From: Taxillus chinensis
Lineage: Eukaryota > Streptophyta > Magnoliopsida > Santalales > Loranthaceae
Direction of reading: 5' to 3'
DNA length: 64,000 nt
NCBI GenBank assembly: GCA_023512835.1
Contig: CM042092.1
Location: 48,140,400 to 48,204,399, forward strand
Positions 44,733 through 55,693 of the stretch are shown one piece after another (position 1 is the stretch's first letter; each line of letters opens with the position of its first letter). The position numbers were made by a program, and so were the translations under genes. The notes under the pieces were generated by a model. That model worked only from the letters and a program-made list of their open reading frames with translations. It was not told the DNA's origin and made no database searches.

Positions 44733-46212
44733 AATACACCACACTTGAACCATTGCTTGTCCTCAAGCAAAAACACAGAAACATACAAAAATAAAATAAA
44801 CAAACAATCACGTTGAAATAAAAATAAAAGTAAAAAATCGAGAAGGGTCATGGTTTCCTAGGCATGCAACTCTATCATGATGAAGTGGGCAATCAAGTAA
44901 CCAAAATGAATTATAATTAAGCTCAATCATGTCCATACCCCTAAGTCCAACAACTATGCGGTCTCATCACTGAAACTTCGGACATTTAGCAAGCATGCCA
45001 TGATAAAATAGTACCTAATTTCCCTTAAAGTTCTCACCTAGGATAAAGCTGCCTCACTCAAATATAAACTCTCATTTCTCTCCACACAAGCCCAAGTACC
45101 ATACCTAACGAAAATCAATGGGTGGAAAGTTCCTCCTACATTCTCCACTAATTATTAATTAAGTACTTGCCAAGCAAACATGAGAGTTCCCTATTGTGCT
45201 CATCAAAGGAAATACACTCTCTATTTTACTTTGTTTGAAAACTCACACACTATTCTATGACTGATAAAACTCACCTTAAGCCAAAGAATTGAGCTCAACA
45301 CTCTAAATAAACACAACTCAACCATTATGGCTTTTATTATGAAAAACTTTGTTTTTTTTTTGTTTTTTTACTCACATAACACATAAATAAGACCGATTTT
45401 TCTAATGCATACCCCTTGCCATTTTGCTACATAAGGAGAAACAGAAATTCATTGATGTCTCACATCCCATTATCAAATTAAGTTATGGTTTTTTCACATT
45501 ATACATCACAACCTTCTACATTTACAACACAACAAAACAAAAACTAGGATACATAGGAAGTCAAAGTGACTTAAATGGCCTTGTATCACTAGAAACACAC
45601 CAAACACTGAGCACTAATAAGTAATCATCATACTTACTTAACTCCTACCATTAAATAACCAACATTGAAAATAGAGAGGAGTGAAGCAAACTATTACCCA
45701 TAGCCAAAAATAAATGTCACTCAAGGGCAAGAAAGAGGCTTCTCTCATTTTCCTTTTGGATTTTCTTTCACTCAACTATGAGGGTCACTAAGTGTTATCC
45801 TAACATGTCATGCTTAGCTAATATTCAAACTTCAGCTCCAAAAATATGGTGATATCATTCAAAAGAGAGAGACATGCTTAAACCAAATCATAATACACCT
45901 TAGCTACTTTTACACCCTTATCACAACATGATTCTAATGTGGCAAAAAAAAATTAAAATTTAAGCCAAAATTGCTTATTTAGTATCCATGCTCTCCACAT
46001 GCAAATCACACATTCAAGCAAATTAAACAAGCACACGTCATAAAAATAACATTATAACTAATAAACAAACCAAAACAAACTAACACATACAATCAAGCAA
46101 AAAAAAGAACAAACAAGTGGCTCAAGCCATTCCTCACACTACACTGAAAATATGCTATGTCCTCATAGCATGGTAGAGAGGTTAAGAAGAACCCGACCTA
46201 TCTGCTGGTAAG
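44733..46212 (-). other. Athila-like 3' noncoding region with polypurine tract
   Basis: Minus-strand GACAAGCAATGGTTCAAGTG followed by TGGTGTATT just before the LTR: this is the usual purine-rich approach to the 3' LTR of Athila-type elements. The remaining 1.4 kb is A/T-rich with no credible coding domain; the frame 45424-45624 has nothing recognisable. Confidence 0.55.
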
Positions 46213-47229
46213 CTATAATAGTAGATCACTTGAGCCACCAATCTCCGCACCCGAGCCACAAAATCGGTTGAAGTTTCGCCGCGTATGGTCCATGTATCTT
46301 GTCTTTCGCAAAATAGCCAACATATAATAACAAACAAAAATCTCACAACTGAACTGATCAGGTTGCTGAGGGAATTCCATTTCCGTGAGATGAATAAGAG
46401 GCAATTTGTCCTGCAGCAACCTCTCTTTCTTCATTGCATCCTTGATTCGTTTCATGAGGCCATGGACTAGCTGCCGCTTCCTTTTGCTGAATCCATGTCC
46501 TTGACTTAGATCATAAAGCACTGCGTGCCCTGCACTCAAGTCCAAATGCACTAATACAAAGTGGTGGTCAATGTGTACAGGTATTAGTACCTCATGCATG
46601 GTGCGCCAGGGTTGGTGGCCTTCATTCGCAACATTCATGCGCTGATGCATAACAGTTTCAGACAAGGGGTGCTCGTATAACTCGCACAGCATAATAGACG
46701 TGTACTGGGCCAACGGATAACCATGAGGCTCAGCCTCCACTACGAATCGCATGGTCCTGCAAAACAAATCCACATCATCTGTGAATAAAAATTCATTCCC
46801 TGACATGCGTCGGAGGAAGTCGGATGTGAAGACATCCATGTCCCTTGCAAAACGAGCTAGCAGCATCGTAGGGTCAATGAAACTTGCAAACGCCTCTTGA
46901 GCTGCCGCAGAAGAGATAGTCGGATTAATCCGTAGATGCACCGACTCACCAAGGAGATCTTGAGGTTCTACTAGCATATAAGGTCCCCATGAAATAGGTT
47001 GCACAATAGGCACGATGGCCTGAGAATAAGAAGGATCCACAAAGGGATCAAATGAGTAGTATGGTTCCAACGCAGCGTCTTGCTGAAATGGATGATAATC
47101 AGTGTACTCCGCAGATGGCCCTGGTGGAGGGTACTCTTCTTGGGCAGGGTAGGAACTGTTGTATGTTGTAGGTACTGGAGCAGAGTCCTCATGTGCTGGA
47201 GGTATATCCTCATTAGATATCTCCACCAC
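46213..47229 (-). CDS. Accessory protein C-terminus with Ulp1/C48 SUMO-protease-like domain
   Basis: 338 codons open to the stop. Residues about 200-330 have the C48 peptidase layout: WRTMHEVLIPVHI, then DHHFVLVHLDL (His 223), AVLYDLSQG (Asp 240), FPQQPDQFSCEIFVCYYM (Gln 289, Cys 295). All four key residues are present, although Glu replaces the Gly usual after the Cys. Residues 1-100 are acidic and Pro/Tyr-rich. The family removes SUMO or similar tags in the nucleus. The first codon here is GTG; the true start lies upstream at 47737 and is reached only across two single-base frame changes at A-runs near 47240 and 47270. It sits downstream of integrase, in the place of an envelope-like gene. 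Confidence 0.75.
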   Translation of the reverse strand: MVEISNEDIPPAHEDSAPVPTTYNSSYPAQEEYPPPGPSAEYTDYHPFQQDAALEPYYSFDPFVDPSYSQAIVPIVQPISWGPYMLVEPQDLLGESVHLRINPTISSAAAQEAFASFIDPTMLLARFARDMDVFTSDFLRRMSGNEFLFTDDVDLFCRTMRFVVEAEPHGYPLAQYTSIMLCELYEHPLSETVMHQRMNVANEGHQPWRTMHEVLIPVHIDHHFVLVHLDLSAGHAVLYDLSQGHGFSKRKRQLVHGLMKRIKDAMKKERLLQDKLPLIHLTEMEFPQQPDQFSCEIFVCYYMLAILRKTRYMDHTRRNFNRFCGSGAEIGGSSDLLL

Positions 47230-47268
47230 TGGAGATTTTTTTTACTTTTGCTTGTTGTTCAAGGCCCT

Positions 47269-47737
47269 CTAAATTTTTCCCAGAACTCCTTTTATTTCCT
47301 TGTTGTCTCTCTTCAGCTCTTCTACTGCACGCGTTATTCCAGCTTGATCCCTTCTCAGCTCTTGAGTTTCTTGCCTCAATGCATCATGAGAGGCAGCAGC
47401 AAGAGTTGCTAGAGCTTCCCATGCCCTTGCTGACAGTCTAGAATTGGATTGTTGATCTTGTGAAATAAGTGCCATCAACTTAGTAAATTGGGATTCCAGA
47501 CTAAGGGGAATGGTAAAACTCATGCAAGGCAGGATAATAAATGGCACATCTGGCTGAAACTAATCTTACTAACCCAAGATTTTGAAGCTTTAAGGCCACC
47601 TCACTTAACCATCCCATGTTGGATTCCTTTAAGGCATTTAGATCCAAAGCATGCCCCAGGAAGATCTCCCCATCCTCACTGCTTGAAGAGCTTGAGAAAT
47701 GGACTTCTTCCTTGCCTGATCGCCTTGTGCGCACCAT
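47269..47737 (-). pseudogene. Accessory protein N-terminus and coiled coil
   Basis: ATG at 47737: MVRTRRSGKEEVHFSSSSSS, a basic then Ser-rich start like that of plant transposon-associated proteins. It is followed by LQNLGLVRLVSARCAIYYPALHEFYHSP, resembling the start of the putative plant transposon protein domain, most of which is missing here. After a frame change near 47530, 47547-47269 encodes a heptad-like coiled coil (TLAAASHDALRQETQELRRDQ, then AVEELKRDNKEIKGVL). This continues into 46213-47229. Confidence 0.6.
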
Positions 47738-47859
47738 CTTGCTATAGGAATTGAAGGAGAGGAAGGATGAAATTTAGCTACAACAACAACAACCAGAGCT
47801 TTTCAAATTTCAGATCTAGAAATCGTTTCTGGTGTATTTGACCTAGCTCCCGGCCTCAG

Positions 47860-47867
47860 TATATATA
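47860..47867 (-). promoter_or_regulatory. TATA box upstream of the Athila-like accessory gene
   Basis: Minus-strand GCTATATATACTGAGG about 125 bp before the ATG at 47737. A G-box palindrome ACACGTGT lies 40 bp further upstream (47903-47910). This spacing is that of an ordinary plant promoter and 5' untranslated region, so the accessory gene may be transcribed separately from gag-pol. Confidence 0.55.
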
Positions 47868-47910
47868 GCGTGCAAAAGGAGATGTGCTTCAAATGCCATC
47901 GTACACGTGT

Positions 47911-48696
47911 CCTCCAATTTTTAGGCTGATCGGACAAAAATGCCCCTATGCACGTCATATCATCATTATGGCGTGCACTGTAAAATACTCTCAGATTTGG
48001 ATGGTGGGTCCCTCATGAGCTGTATATCACATGTCTCTTCTGCACGGCATATGGCGGAAGGCTCTAGAAGGCTGAAAAGTGATATTTTTGCCTTTTGACC
48101 ACCAAATAGATAGCTAGGATATGGCATGTAGAAGACATTATTATTTTCCATGATGGGATCTGTCTTCCATTAAAATGTCAGAGCAATCCAAGGTGCACGC
48201 CATATCATCATAGCACGTGCATTATGACGTGCAGACCCAAATTGGCCCATTTTTCTTCTGTAGCTAGCCCATGTAATGAAGATCATCTTTCTCTTCTGCA
48301 CGGCATATGTTTGGGCTCAATTTCAAGCACTTGTGGGCTTCACTTTGTCTTTGCTCTTGACGTGGGCTTGAAACTAAACTCAAAGTCTAGTGCCCATGGA
48401 TGTGCTCTTGGAAGCCTACAAAATGGTTAGTAAAAGGAAACAAAGTTTCCTGCACCATGGTGAGTTCACACAACAAATATAAAAACTAAAACTAAAACAA
48501 AGCCGTTGGGTTGCCTCCCAACAAGCGCTTCATTTAAAGTCTGTAGCTAGACTTCAAAATATGCTCATGAAGTCCCAAAAGAGAGGGAATCAACTATCTC
48601 CCTCTGTGTTGGGTCATAATAAGGTTTCAACCTATTGCCATTAACCCAAAATTTCTTGCCATCTTGACTTGGAGCTCAAAGCTCCCATATGGCTTC
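47911..48696 (-). other. Athila-like region between integrase and accessory gene
   Basis: Noncoding. Two related blocks about 246 bp apart share TGCACGTCATATCATCAT / TGCACGCCATATCATCAT (47947 and 48192) and TCTCTTCTGCACGGCATATG (48033 and 48289), a diverged tandem duplication rich in ACGTG/GCACG palindromes next to the putative promoter. 48503-48560 (TTGGGTTGCCTCCCAACAAG) is a phrase common after integrase in plant Ty3 elements. Confidence 0.5.
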
Positions 48697-49250
48697 TTAT
48701 CGAGTTAGCATAAATGGCCCCATCCATTTTGATCGTAGCTTTCCTGGAAACAACCTTAGCCTAGTGTTGAATAACAAAACTTTTTGTCCCAGGGCTAAAG
48801 ATTCTTTATTAAGTTGCTTATCATGCCATTTTTTTGGTTCTTTCCTTATAAGTTTTAAGACTGTCATAAGCATCCATTCTAAACTCATCTAACTCAATTA
48901 ATTGAGTTATCCTCGATTCCTTGGTTTCTTGTGGATCAAAGTTTAATTTCCTTAAGGCCCATTGAGCCTTGTGTTCTAATTCCACCAGGTAAATGACAAG
49001 ACTTCCCATATAGGATTCCGTAAGGGGACATTCCAATGGAAGTCTTGTAGGTTGTCCTATAAGCCCATAAGGCTTCATCAAGCCTTTGAGACCAATCCTT
49101 TCTATTTCCTCCAATAGTTTTCTCAAGGATAGCTTTGATTTCCTTGTTGGACACCTCGGCTTGTCCATTAGCTTGTGGGTGGTAAGCTAAGGACTTCCTA
49201 CGGTTGACTCCATACTTTGTCAACAACTTGTCAAACAATTTGTTACAAAA
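48697..49250 (-). pseudogene. Athila-like integrase, C-terminal part
   Basis: The minus-strand frame 49238-48936 reads [20 protein letters not shown], then [20 protein letters not shown] with the catalytic Glu, and [20 protein letters not shown]. The frame then changes (near 48990) and 49168-48821 / 48888-48697 give [14 protein letters not shown] and VLLFNTRLRLFPGKLRSKW. Wording is that of Athila-type Ty3 integrases. The first half of integrase and all upstream genes are missing, cut by the CACTA-type element at 49259. Confidence 0.82.
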
Positions 49251-49258
49251 ATGACTAC

Positions 49259-50315
49259 CACTACAAGAAATCAGGCCTTTAGTAAGACATAAAATGTGTT
49301 ACCGTAGGATACCGTAACACTTTTCGGGGTGTTAGGTCCGCTTGGCTTATGGAAAGTTCCCCATCTTTCGGTAACACTTTTTGGTGTGTTACAATATTTT
49401 GTTATGGTAGATCATATAGTAACACTTATTATTGTCTTATAAAACATTTCCGTAAGCTTTTTTTAAGCTTACCATAAAACTCTCTACATAACACTTTTTA
49501 TTGTGTTATAATTATGTGTTGTCGAAAATTATACAATATGATCTTTTTTGTGTTACGAAAAGTAACCGACATACCATAAGCCAAGGACCTAACACACCAA
49601 AAAGGCTTACGATATATAACAAAAATATGACAAGCTTTCTCAAACGCTTACAATTATTAATTACAATTTCATAAATACCATTAAAGTTCAAAAATTACCA
49701 ATACTTAAAGAAACAAACCATCAAAAATTTTATTAATATATTTTCACATTGAAAAATAGTAGTCCAAGTATTACATGCCAAAATAACCAACTATGTTCAA
49801 AATATTTTACAAACTATAATATAAAATTTAAAATGTCTTAAAACAAAACCCCTAATGCCATCTTCATTCCATGCCAAAATAAATTGCAAGCACTCCACCA
49901 TTCCCGCAAGAAAAAACCAATAATTATCGGTTACCAAAAATACATTAAAACGAAAAATAAATAACATGAGCAAATCATATAACTTGTCAAGTAGGAGCAA
50001 AAAAAATTACAACTATATACTTGTCAACAAGATAGCTATAAAAATACAAGATCCAAAGTCCAAAGTTGTTTTCTATCAAGTCCACATATTTTATGATGTT
50101 CTAAGTTGAATATGTTATTAATTATAAACTGTGAAATAAAACTATAGTGCTCTTCTAAATTAAAGAATTGTAAACAAGAGTTGCAAAAACGATTAACTCA
50201 CACACATATAAGGACACCAAGAAGAATTTCACCTTTGTTAATTTCCTCTTTAATGGATTCAACATAGACATCCTCAGAAATCCTATGACAGAAGAATCAT
50301 TACAAAACCACATAG

Positions 50316-50352
<37 letters not shown>

Positions 50353-50398
50353 TAATAATAGTTACAACCACCTATTCCTTAGCTTTGTACTTGCAGTG
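49259..50398. mobile_element. CACTA-type (En/Spm) non-autonomous DNA transposon
   Basis: The left end CACTACAAGAAATCAGG is the classic CACTA terminus. A candidate right end, GTACTTGCAGTG at 50387-50398 (inverse CACTGCAAGTAC), is flanked by TAC (50399-50401) matching TAC (49256-49258), the 3 bp duplication expected. Inside is an imperfect subterminal inverted repeat (49327-49352 with 49574-49598: GGTGTTAGGTCC...CTTGGCTTATGG) and many GTGTTAC/GTAACAC motifs. It encodes no transposase. The left end is secure; the right terminus matches only partly. Confidence 0.6.
50317..50360. repeat. (TAA)n microsatellite
   Basis: About 14 TAA/AAT units with one AAC variant, inside the CACTA-type element near its right end. 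Confidence 0.9.
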
Positions 50399-50493
50399 TA
50401 CTGTTCTGAGTTCCATAGTGTCAGGAAAAGGCCCAGTGGTAGTGGTTGGTAGGATTGGAAGATTGAGCTTCTTCTGCTGGGCATCAAACCTTG
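50399..50493. other. Short unassigned stretch before Ogre copy C
   Basis: 95 bp between the candidate CACTA end and the LTR at 50494. It does not read as a clear continuation of integrase on either strand. It could be unrecognised Athila-like sequence or further CACTA sequence. Confidence 0.4.
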
Positions 50494-51573
50494 TGTTGGA
50501 CCCTATTTTGTTCGGGTCGGACACATTTTATCAAATTCAATTTTCCTTCTATGCCGCTTCGGTTTGTTGAAATTTTGCAAGAATGACGAAGTCGTGATCG
50601 CAAATGCCCGATTTCAAGACATTATTCAAGAGAAGCCTCCAAATGCCAAAGAGCCGGTCCTAGGCGATAAAAAATCAAATTCGAGGATCAACGCCATCGT
50701 CTGCGCTCAATTCCGAGGTCAAACGAAGAAGATATGGTCAAAACAATGTTCGGGCTGCCAACGGTGGTCAAACCAGTAATTGACTTTTTAAACGGCACTC
50801 CGGATCAAGTCACGAACCTCATTTTCCTATTCTACTCGTCGTTCTGAGAAGTTTGACATATATATTATATATATATTTTGTTTCCTGGAGCATTTTAGAT
50901 AAAAAAAATAAAAAAAATAAATAAATAAGTTTTTCGGTAATAAACAACCGCAGTACAGGCTTGCCTCAAAAACGGAATTGTTTTCAAATAAAATTGACAT
51001 GGGGTCGCTCATCACGACGCCCTGAGTCCAAAAATTTTTCGAGACGTTTTGAAATCCGATTTGTCTTACCGATCCCAAAAACTTGGAGACATCAGTTAAA
51101 AACCCAAAAATAAAATAAATTTATGTTTTTCTCTCTTTTTCCTGCCCACTCCAGAGCATGTGTCAGCCCCTGATTGGTTGAAATTAAAGAAAACAAAACA
51201 AAAAAATTTAAAACAAAAAAAAAAAACCAAAAACCAAAAACCAAAAACCAAAATACAAAAAAATAAAAACCAAAAAAATATTTACAGCCACGAAAACTCG
51301 GTTCTTATCTTTTCTCACCTAACGCATCGTCTTCTTCCCCCTCTCTCCTCCCCCAGCCACGTCGTCTTCACCAAGGCTGCCCCCAGACCGCCGAGATCCC
51401 GGAGGACCACCGGGCCACTGCACCAGCTTTATCTCTCTCACCTCCAGCTAGCTAAACCCAACCAAGCTTCAACCATGGTTCTCCCCTCTCTCTCAAACCA
51501 AACCTCACCTCTAACCCATGACCGCTTCCAAGCCGCTAGCCAACCGGACAGCCATAACCCTAACCTCTCTCGC

Positions 51574-51583
51574 CTATATAAAA
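51574..51583 (+). promoter_or_regulatory. LTR promoter TATA box, copy C
   Basis: CTATATAAAA in CGCCTATATAAAACCAGCC, a strong plant TATA box about 1.1 kb into the LTR. It is matched by TATAAAT at the same place in copy A. The transcript start is expected near 51610. Confidence 0.65.
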
Positions 51584-52910
51584 CCAGCCGTTCATCCATA
51601 GGCGCGGGGGGCTGGCCGGCAAAAAAAAATCGATTACAACAACCATGGTTTCTTCATCTCCCTCGTCTTCCCATCTCCTCTCTGGCTGGCCGAAAAAAAA
51701 AAAGAAACCCAATCACCCTTCCCTCTCGGCTCTTCCCCAACCTTTCTCCGAGAACCTCATCGCCCAAATTGGTCTAAGCCCCGGCCGCTCATCCCTCTTC
51801 TCACGGCTCTCCATCCATCCACAAAATCAAAATCCAAATTACCGAAACCAAAATCATCACCCTTACCTCTTCCCTTTCTTTCGGTTATCGAAAAGGAAGT
51901 TCTTTCCTTTCCCAACAACGAAATCAGACGCCTCCCCCACTCCCCTTGACTGGCATAACACTTGCCGGTCATCGTGGAGCTCAATGCAACCGCCACTGCC
52001 ACTCGTTTCATGGTCATTACGGAAAGGGCGGAGAACTCTCGGGACCGTTCCAAGGCGCCACGATAGCTAGACAGAGGCACCAAGGTGGCAGCCCGAGGGC
52101 ACCCCTGTTCGATATCACCATCGCTTGGTTGGAAGCCGGCGTAGAGGACACCCGGTTCATTGATAGAGTTCCTTTGAGCGTGGTGGGTTTTTGGTTGCTT
52201 ATGCGGTTTTATCTTCGGATCTTTGTTTTTTCATTGTGTGCCTCGTTCTGTTTTGTGATGATTAACATCTGTCCCCCTGTGTGTTATATTTGCTATGCAT
52301 TGTCTTAGTTATGCCATTTTATGTTATAGCTTCTTGTCTCCGTGTCTGTAGTTTCGTTTTATTACTTCTCTTCCCTTTTGAGTACCCTTTTTTATAATAG
52401 AACTGGTATCCAAATCAGTTCTCCTGTGTTTCCCTTTATTCCTGTTTAGGATGTGTTGATTCTCATGGACAATAGCCATTGGGTATGTTTTTTATCATTT
52501 TTCATATACGTTATGTCATCTTGGGTTTGCGTGGTCACTCTGGTGTTCCTTATGGTTTTAAAAGTAAGAGGTTGTTTGTGTGCATGTTTGCGTGGTCATT
52601 TTTTTTCTTATGGATTGTCTAAGTGCATCTTGTGTAGTTGGGTTTTGTGTTGAAAGAAGCCTAGGTTATTAGAAGGTTGGGGTCTATGTTCTACCGGCAT
52701 TCCGAGTTTCGGTTTCGGTTTTGCTTCCCGCCTTCGGTTTTGTTTCTTTTTTGTTTGTTTTGTCATCTGAGTTTGTGATTGGGTTTGATGGCCTGATTTG
52801 CCCACCCGCTAGTTATGGGGATTGCATGATGCAGTTCTAATCTATTTCTTGTCTGGTTTATCAATCTCTTTGTTGAAGGCTTTAGCCTATAGATCGTAGG
52901 TCCCTTTTCC

Positions 52911-52916
52911 AATAAA
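52911..52916 (+). terminator. Possible poly(A) signal in copy C LTR
   Basis: AATAAA about 1.3 kb after the TATA box, followed by T-rich sequence. The R region would then be about 1.3 kb. A weak single-motif call. Confidence 0.3.
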
Positions 52917-54306
52917 GAAATAAGATCTGGATTTGTTTCTATTTGTTCAAAGCAAGTCTTTTTTTTTTTAGGGTGTCAAAATACCATATGGGTTTGTTTC
53001 TGTCTGTTTCCAGCAGTGTTGACGGGTTTGGGCGTATCAGTGCAAGTCCCCTGTTTGTTTTTCTTTTGTTGGTTTATTTATTTTTTATTGTTATTTTTAC
53101 TTCGATAGGCCATATGGTGATGTTAGTTTGGTCCACTTGTAATTTGTAACCGTGGGTTATGTAGCCCAACGGTGTTGTAATATTGTAAATGGATCTTAAA
53201 AAAAAAGGGGGGGGGGGGGGGGAAGAAAAGAGAGAGAGAAAAAAAACAAAGAAAAAAAGAAGAGAAAAGAGAAAGCAAAAAAAAGTGAGGATGTTTTTGC
53301 TTTGATGTATGTCACAATCACACACACAATGCACTTTTGTTTATTTTCGTATATTTTCTCTCTTTTTCCATTTTCTAGATTTAAAAAAAGGAAAAAATGT
53401 TTTCTAAAAAATAAAAAAAAGAAAGTCTTCCAAACAAACTTCTTTTCTTAATTGAACACATTTCCCAAAAAAAAAACAAAACTTTTCTTAAAAAAAAAAA
53501 GAAAAAAAAAAGAAAAAGAGAAGAAGGTTTTCTAAACCCACAACAAAAAAAAAAACAAAACAAAACAAAACAAAACATTTTGAAACTTCTTTTTTAATAC
53601 TTGGAGTTTTTAGACTTATCCCTTTTCGTTTTCCTTTATCTTTTTTTAAACTTTTTGATACTTTAGGTTTAATTTTGAATACGTTTAAACTCTTCTCACA
53701 CTTAGATTTTTATGAGCTTTTTACCTTTAGTGCTAATAATAACGTGCGATTTAGAAACAAATGTAACTTCGGCCTTTCTTTAGATTTAAGTTTTAACTTA
53801 TAAACAAATCATAGGTTCCTATTTAGAAGTGTAGGACTAAATTGAGTTTAATTTTTAATGTTAATAAAGAATGTAGAAATAAAAAAAATGAATGAAAAAA
53901 ATCAAATTGCTAGGACTCCCTTAGAGGCTTAGGATAAATTGGATTTAATCTTAACGTTAACAAATGACTTAGGAAAATAAAAGCGTAGACTTTAGGGATA
54001 AATGTAAATTTCATCTCACCTTTAAACCAGTCAAGTTTGGGTAAACAGTTAAAACAAATTAGAAACCTCCAAAATCCTAAGATAGATCCCGAAAGGGCGT
54101 TGTGGGGGTGCTAGTCCTTCCCTACGCATAACCAACTCCCGAGCCCATTCCCTAGCAGCATTAGATCAATTTACCTTTAGGTGACCAACCGCACCCCAAA
54201 AAATGGTTGGTGGCGACTCCATATTTTTCACCATTCGGATAATGGTTAGGGGGGGACCCACACCCCAAAAGCGGTTTCCCCTCGGATGAAATCTAGTGAT
54301 GACAGC

Positions 54307-54324
54307 TGGCGACTCTGCTAGGGA
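54307..54324 (+). other. Copy C primer binding site
   Basis: TGGCGACTCTGCTAGGGA, two bases after the LTR, matching copy B's site except for one G-to-A change. Confidence 0.75.
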
Positions 54325-55681
54325 TAGTTAGAGAGTTAGGCCTAGGATTAAGATTAGGGGGTTTATTATTTGTTTTAAATTATTTTTAGTCTTTTATTCT
54401 TTATTATGTATTTAATTGATTTATTTACTGCGCTTAATCGCCGTTGTATGATAGTTTTGATTTACGCGCTTTGATGCCATGACAGTTGTGTTTTACCGCT
54501 TTCCCTAAATCGTTGCATTCATGCATAAACCTTCTACCCGGGTTTTATCACGGTTTAGGTTAGCGAGGTTTATTAGGGTGCCCTACGTGTTGATCATTAT
54601 CCGTAAAGGGACCCCGGACTCCTCACTCAAGCTTGAGGTCCTTTTAAGGCACATCCTTTTAAGGCCCCCCTCCGGCAAATCCCATGGTGTACGGAGCCCT
54701 CTAGAGAGGAAGTTTGAGGACCAACGAATAAGATAGGGTGAAAAATCATGGCCCATTAAGGGGACACTGACCCACATGTTGTTTGCCCATTTTTAGCCTT
54801 TCTTTTAAATGATAAGTTCATCCACATCAAATCATATTGTTTTGTTATAGTCTTCTATCATGTAAATAGTTGTGTTGTTCTTTTATTGATTGTTGTCTTA
54901 TACATTGTTTCCGCTAATTTTGTTTTGCTCAGTTTTTGTTTTTGTTTTTGTTACCATGCCTTATTCTTTCATCCACTCTAGGACACGGAACCTTGACATT
55001 CATCATAAGTCCACTTAAGATTTGTGTTCTATTCCACTCCACTCATGTATTCTTTTGGTTACATAGATCACCTCAACACTGTAGGGTTAAGTATTCATTC
55101 AGGAATCCACCAATTAGTTTAGGTTTAGGTGACATTAGTCCTCATTTAGTCCATAGATGCCCACGTCGGGCACATCTTCATTCATGCTGTTCATATTTAC
55201 TAGCACATATTTACATCCTCATGCTACCAACATTTAGGGCTCGTGTCATGTTTTCATCACATCATGTAGACTCATGCATGCATGCATGCCAAACCAAATG
55301 AAAAAACATCAATAAACCATATCATCCATGCATGCATAAATAAAAAAAATCAAAAATCCAAAGAAATAGGAAAGTCAAAAAATCATCATCATCAATCATA
55401 TCATGTAGATCCATGCACACATGCAGGCCCAAAACAAAAAATCAAAAAAACCAAGGAAAACTAGAAAACCCAAAAAAATCATCAACAAATCATGTCATGT
55501 AGATTCATGCAAGCCTCCATGTAAAAAAAACGAGATAATGAAGTGGGGAGCTTACCCTTTTGCTGATTCATCAGAACCAATTGGAAGTGGGCAGCAATTT
55601 TGAACCATAGCAGAGCATACAACAGCAAGACTGATCAGCTTGGAACAGACCCAACAAGAAGCATACAGAAATCTCTGAGAT
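54325..55681 (+). other. Copy C untranslated leader
   Basis: 1.36 kb with no credible gene. 54540-54780 matches copy B's leader. 55280-55520 has three loose repeats containing CATGTAGAYTCATGCA and A-rich spacers. Unlike copy B it has no ORF1 before gag, by deletion or because this branch never had it. Confidence 0.65.
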
Positions 55682-55693
55682 TTGCAAGAGCAA

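Larger units (their letters stand above)
50494..54304 (+). mobile_element. Ogre/Tat copy C: 5' LTR
   Basis: 3.8 kb plus-strand LTR, TGTTGGACCC...GTGATGACA, related to copy A's LTR in inverse orientation (both have TTCTACTCRYCGTTCTGAGAA near one end and AAAGCGGTTTCC or its relative near the other). It holds a TATA box (51574), a poly(A) signal (52911), a G-run and A-rich homopolymers (53200-53580). The frames 51160-51777 and 51645-52070 arise from Pro/Ser-rich leader-like sequence and are not supported as genes. Confidence 0.82.

Noticed and set aside
51160..52308. Frames of 120-205 codons, possibly a host gene inside 50494-54304
   Set aside because: They sit downstream of the LTR TATA box within an LTR shared with copy A, where the equivalent frames are not kept; composition is Pro/Ser/Lys-rich without domains.
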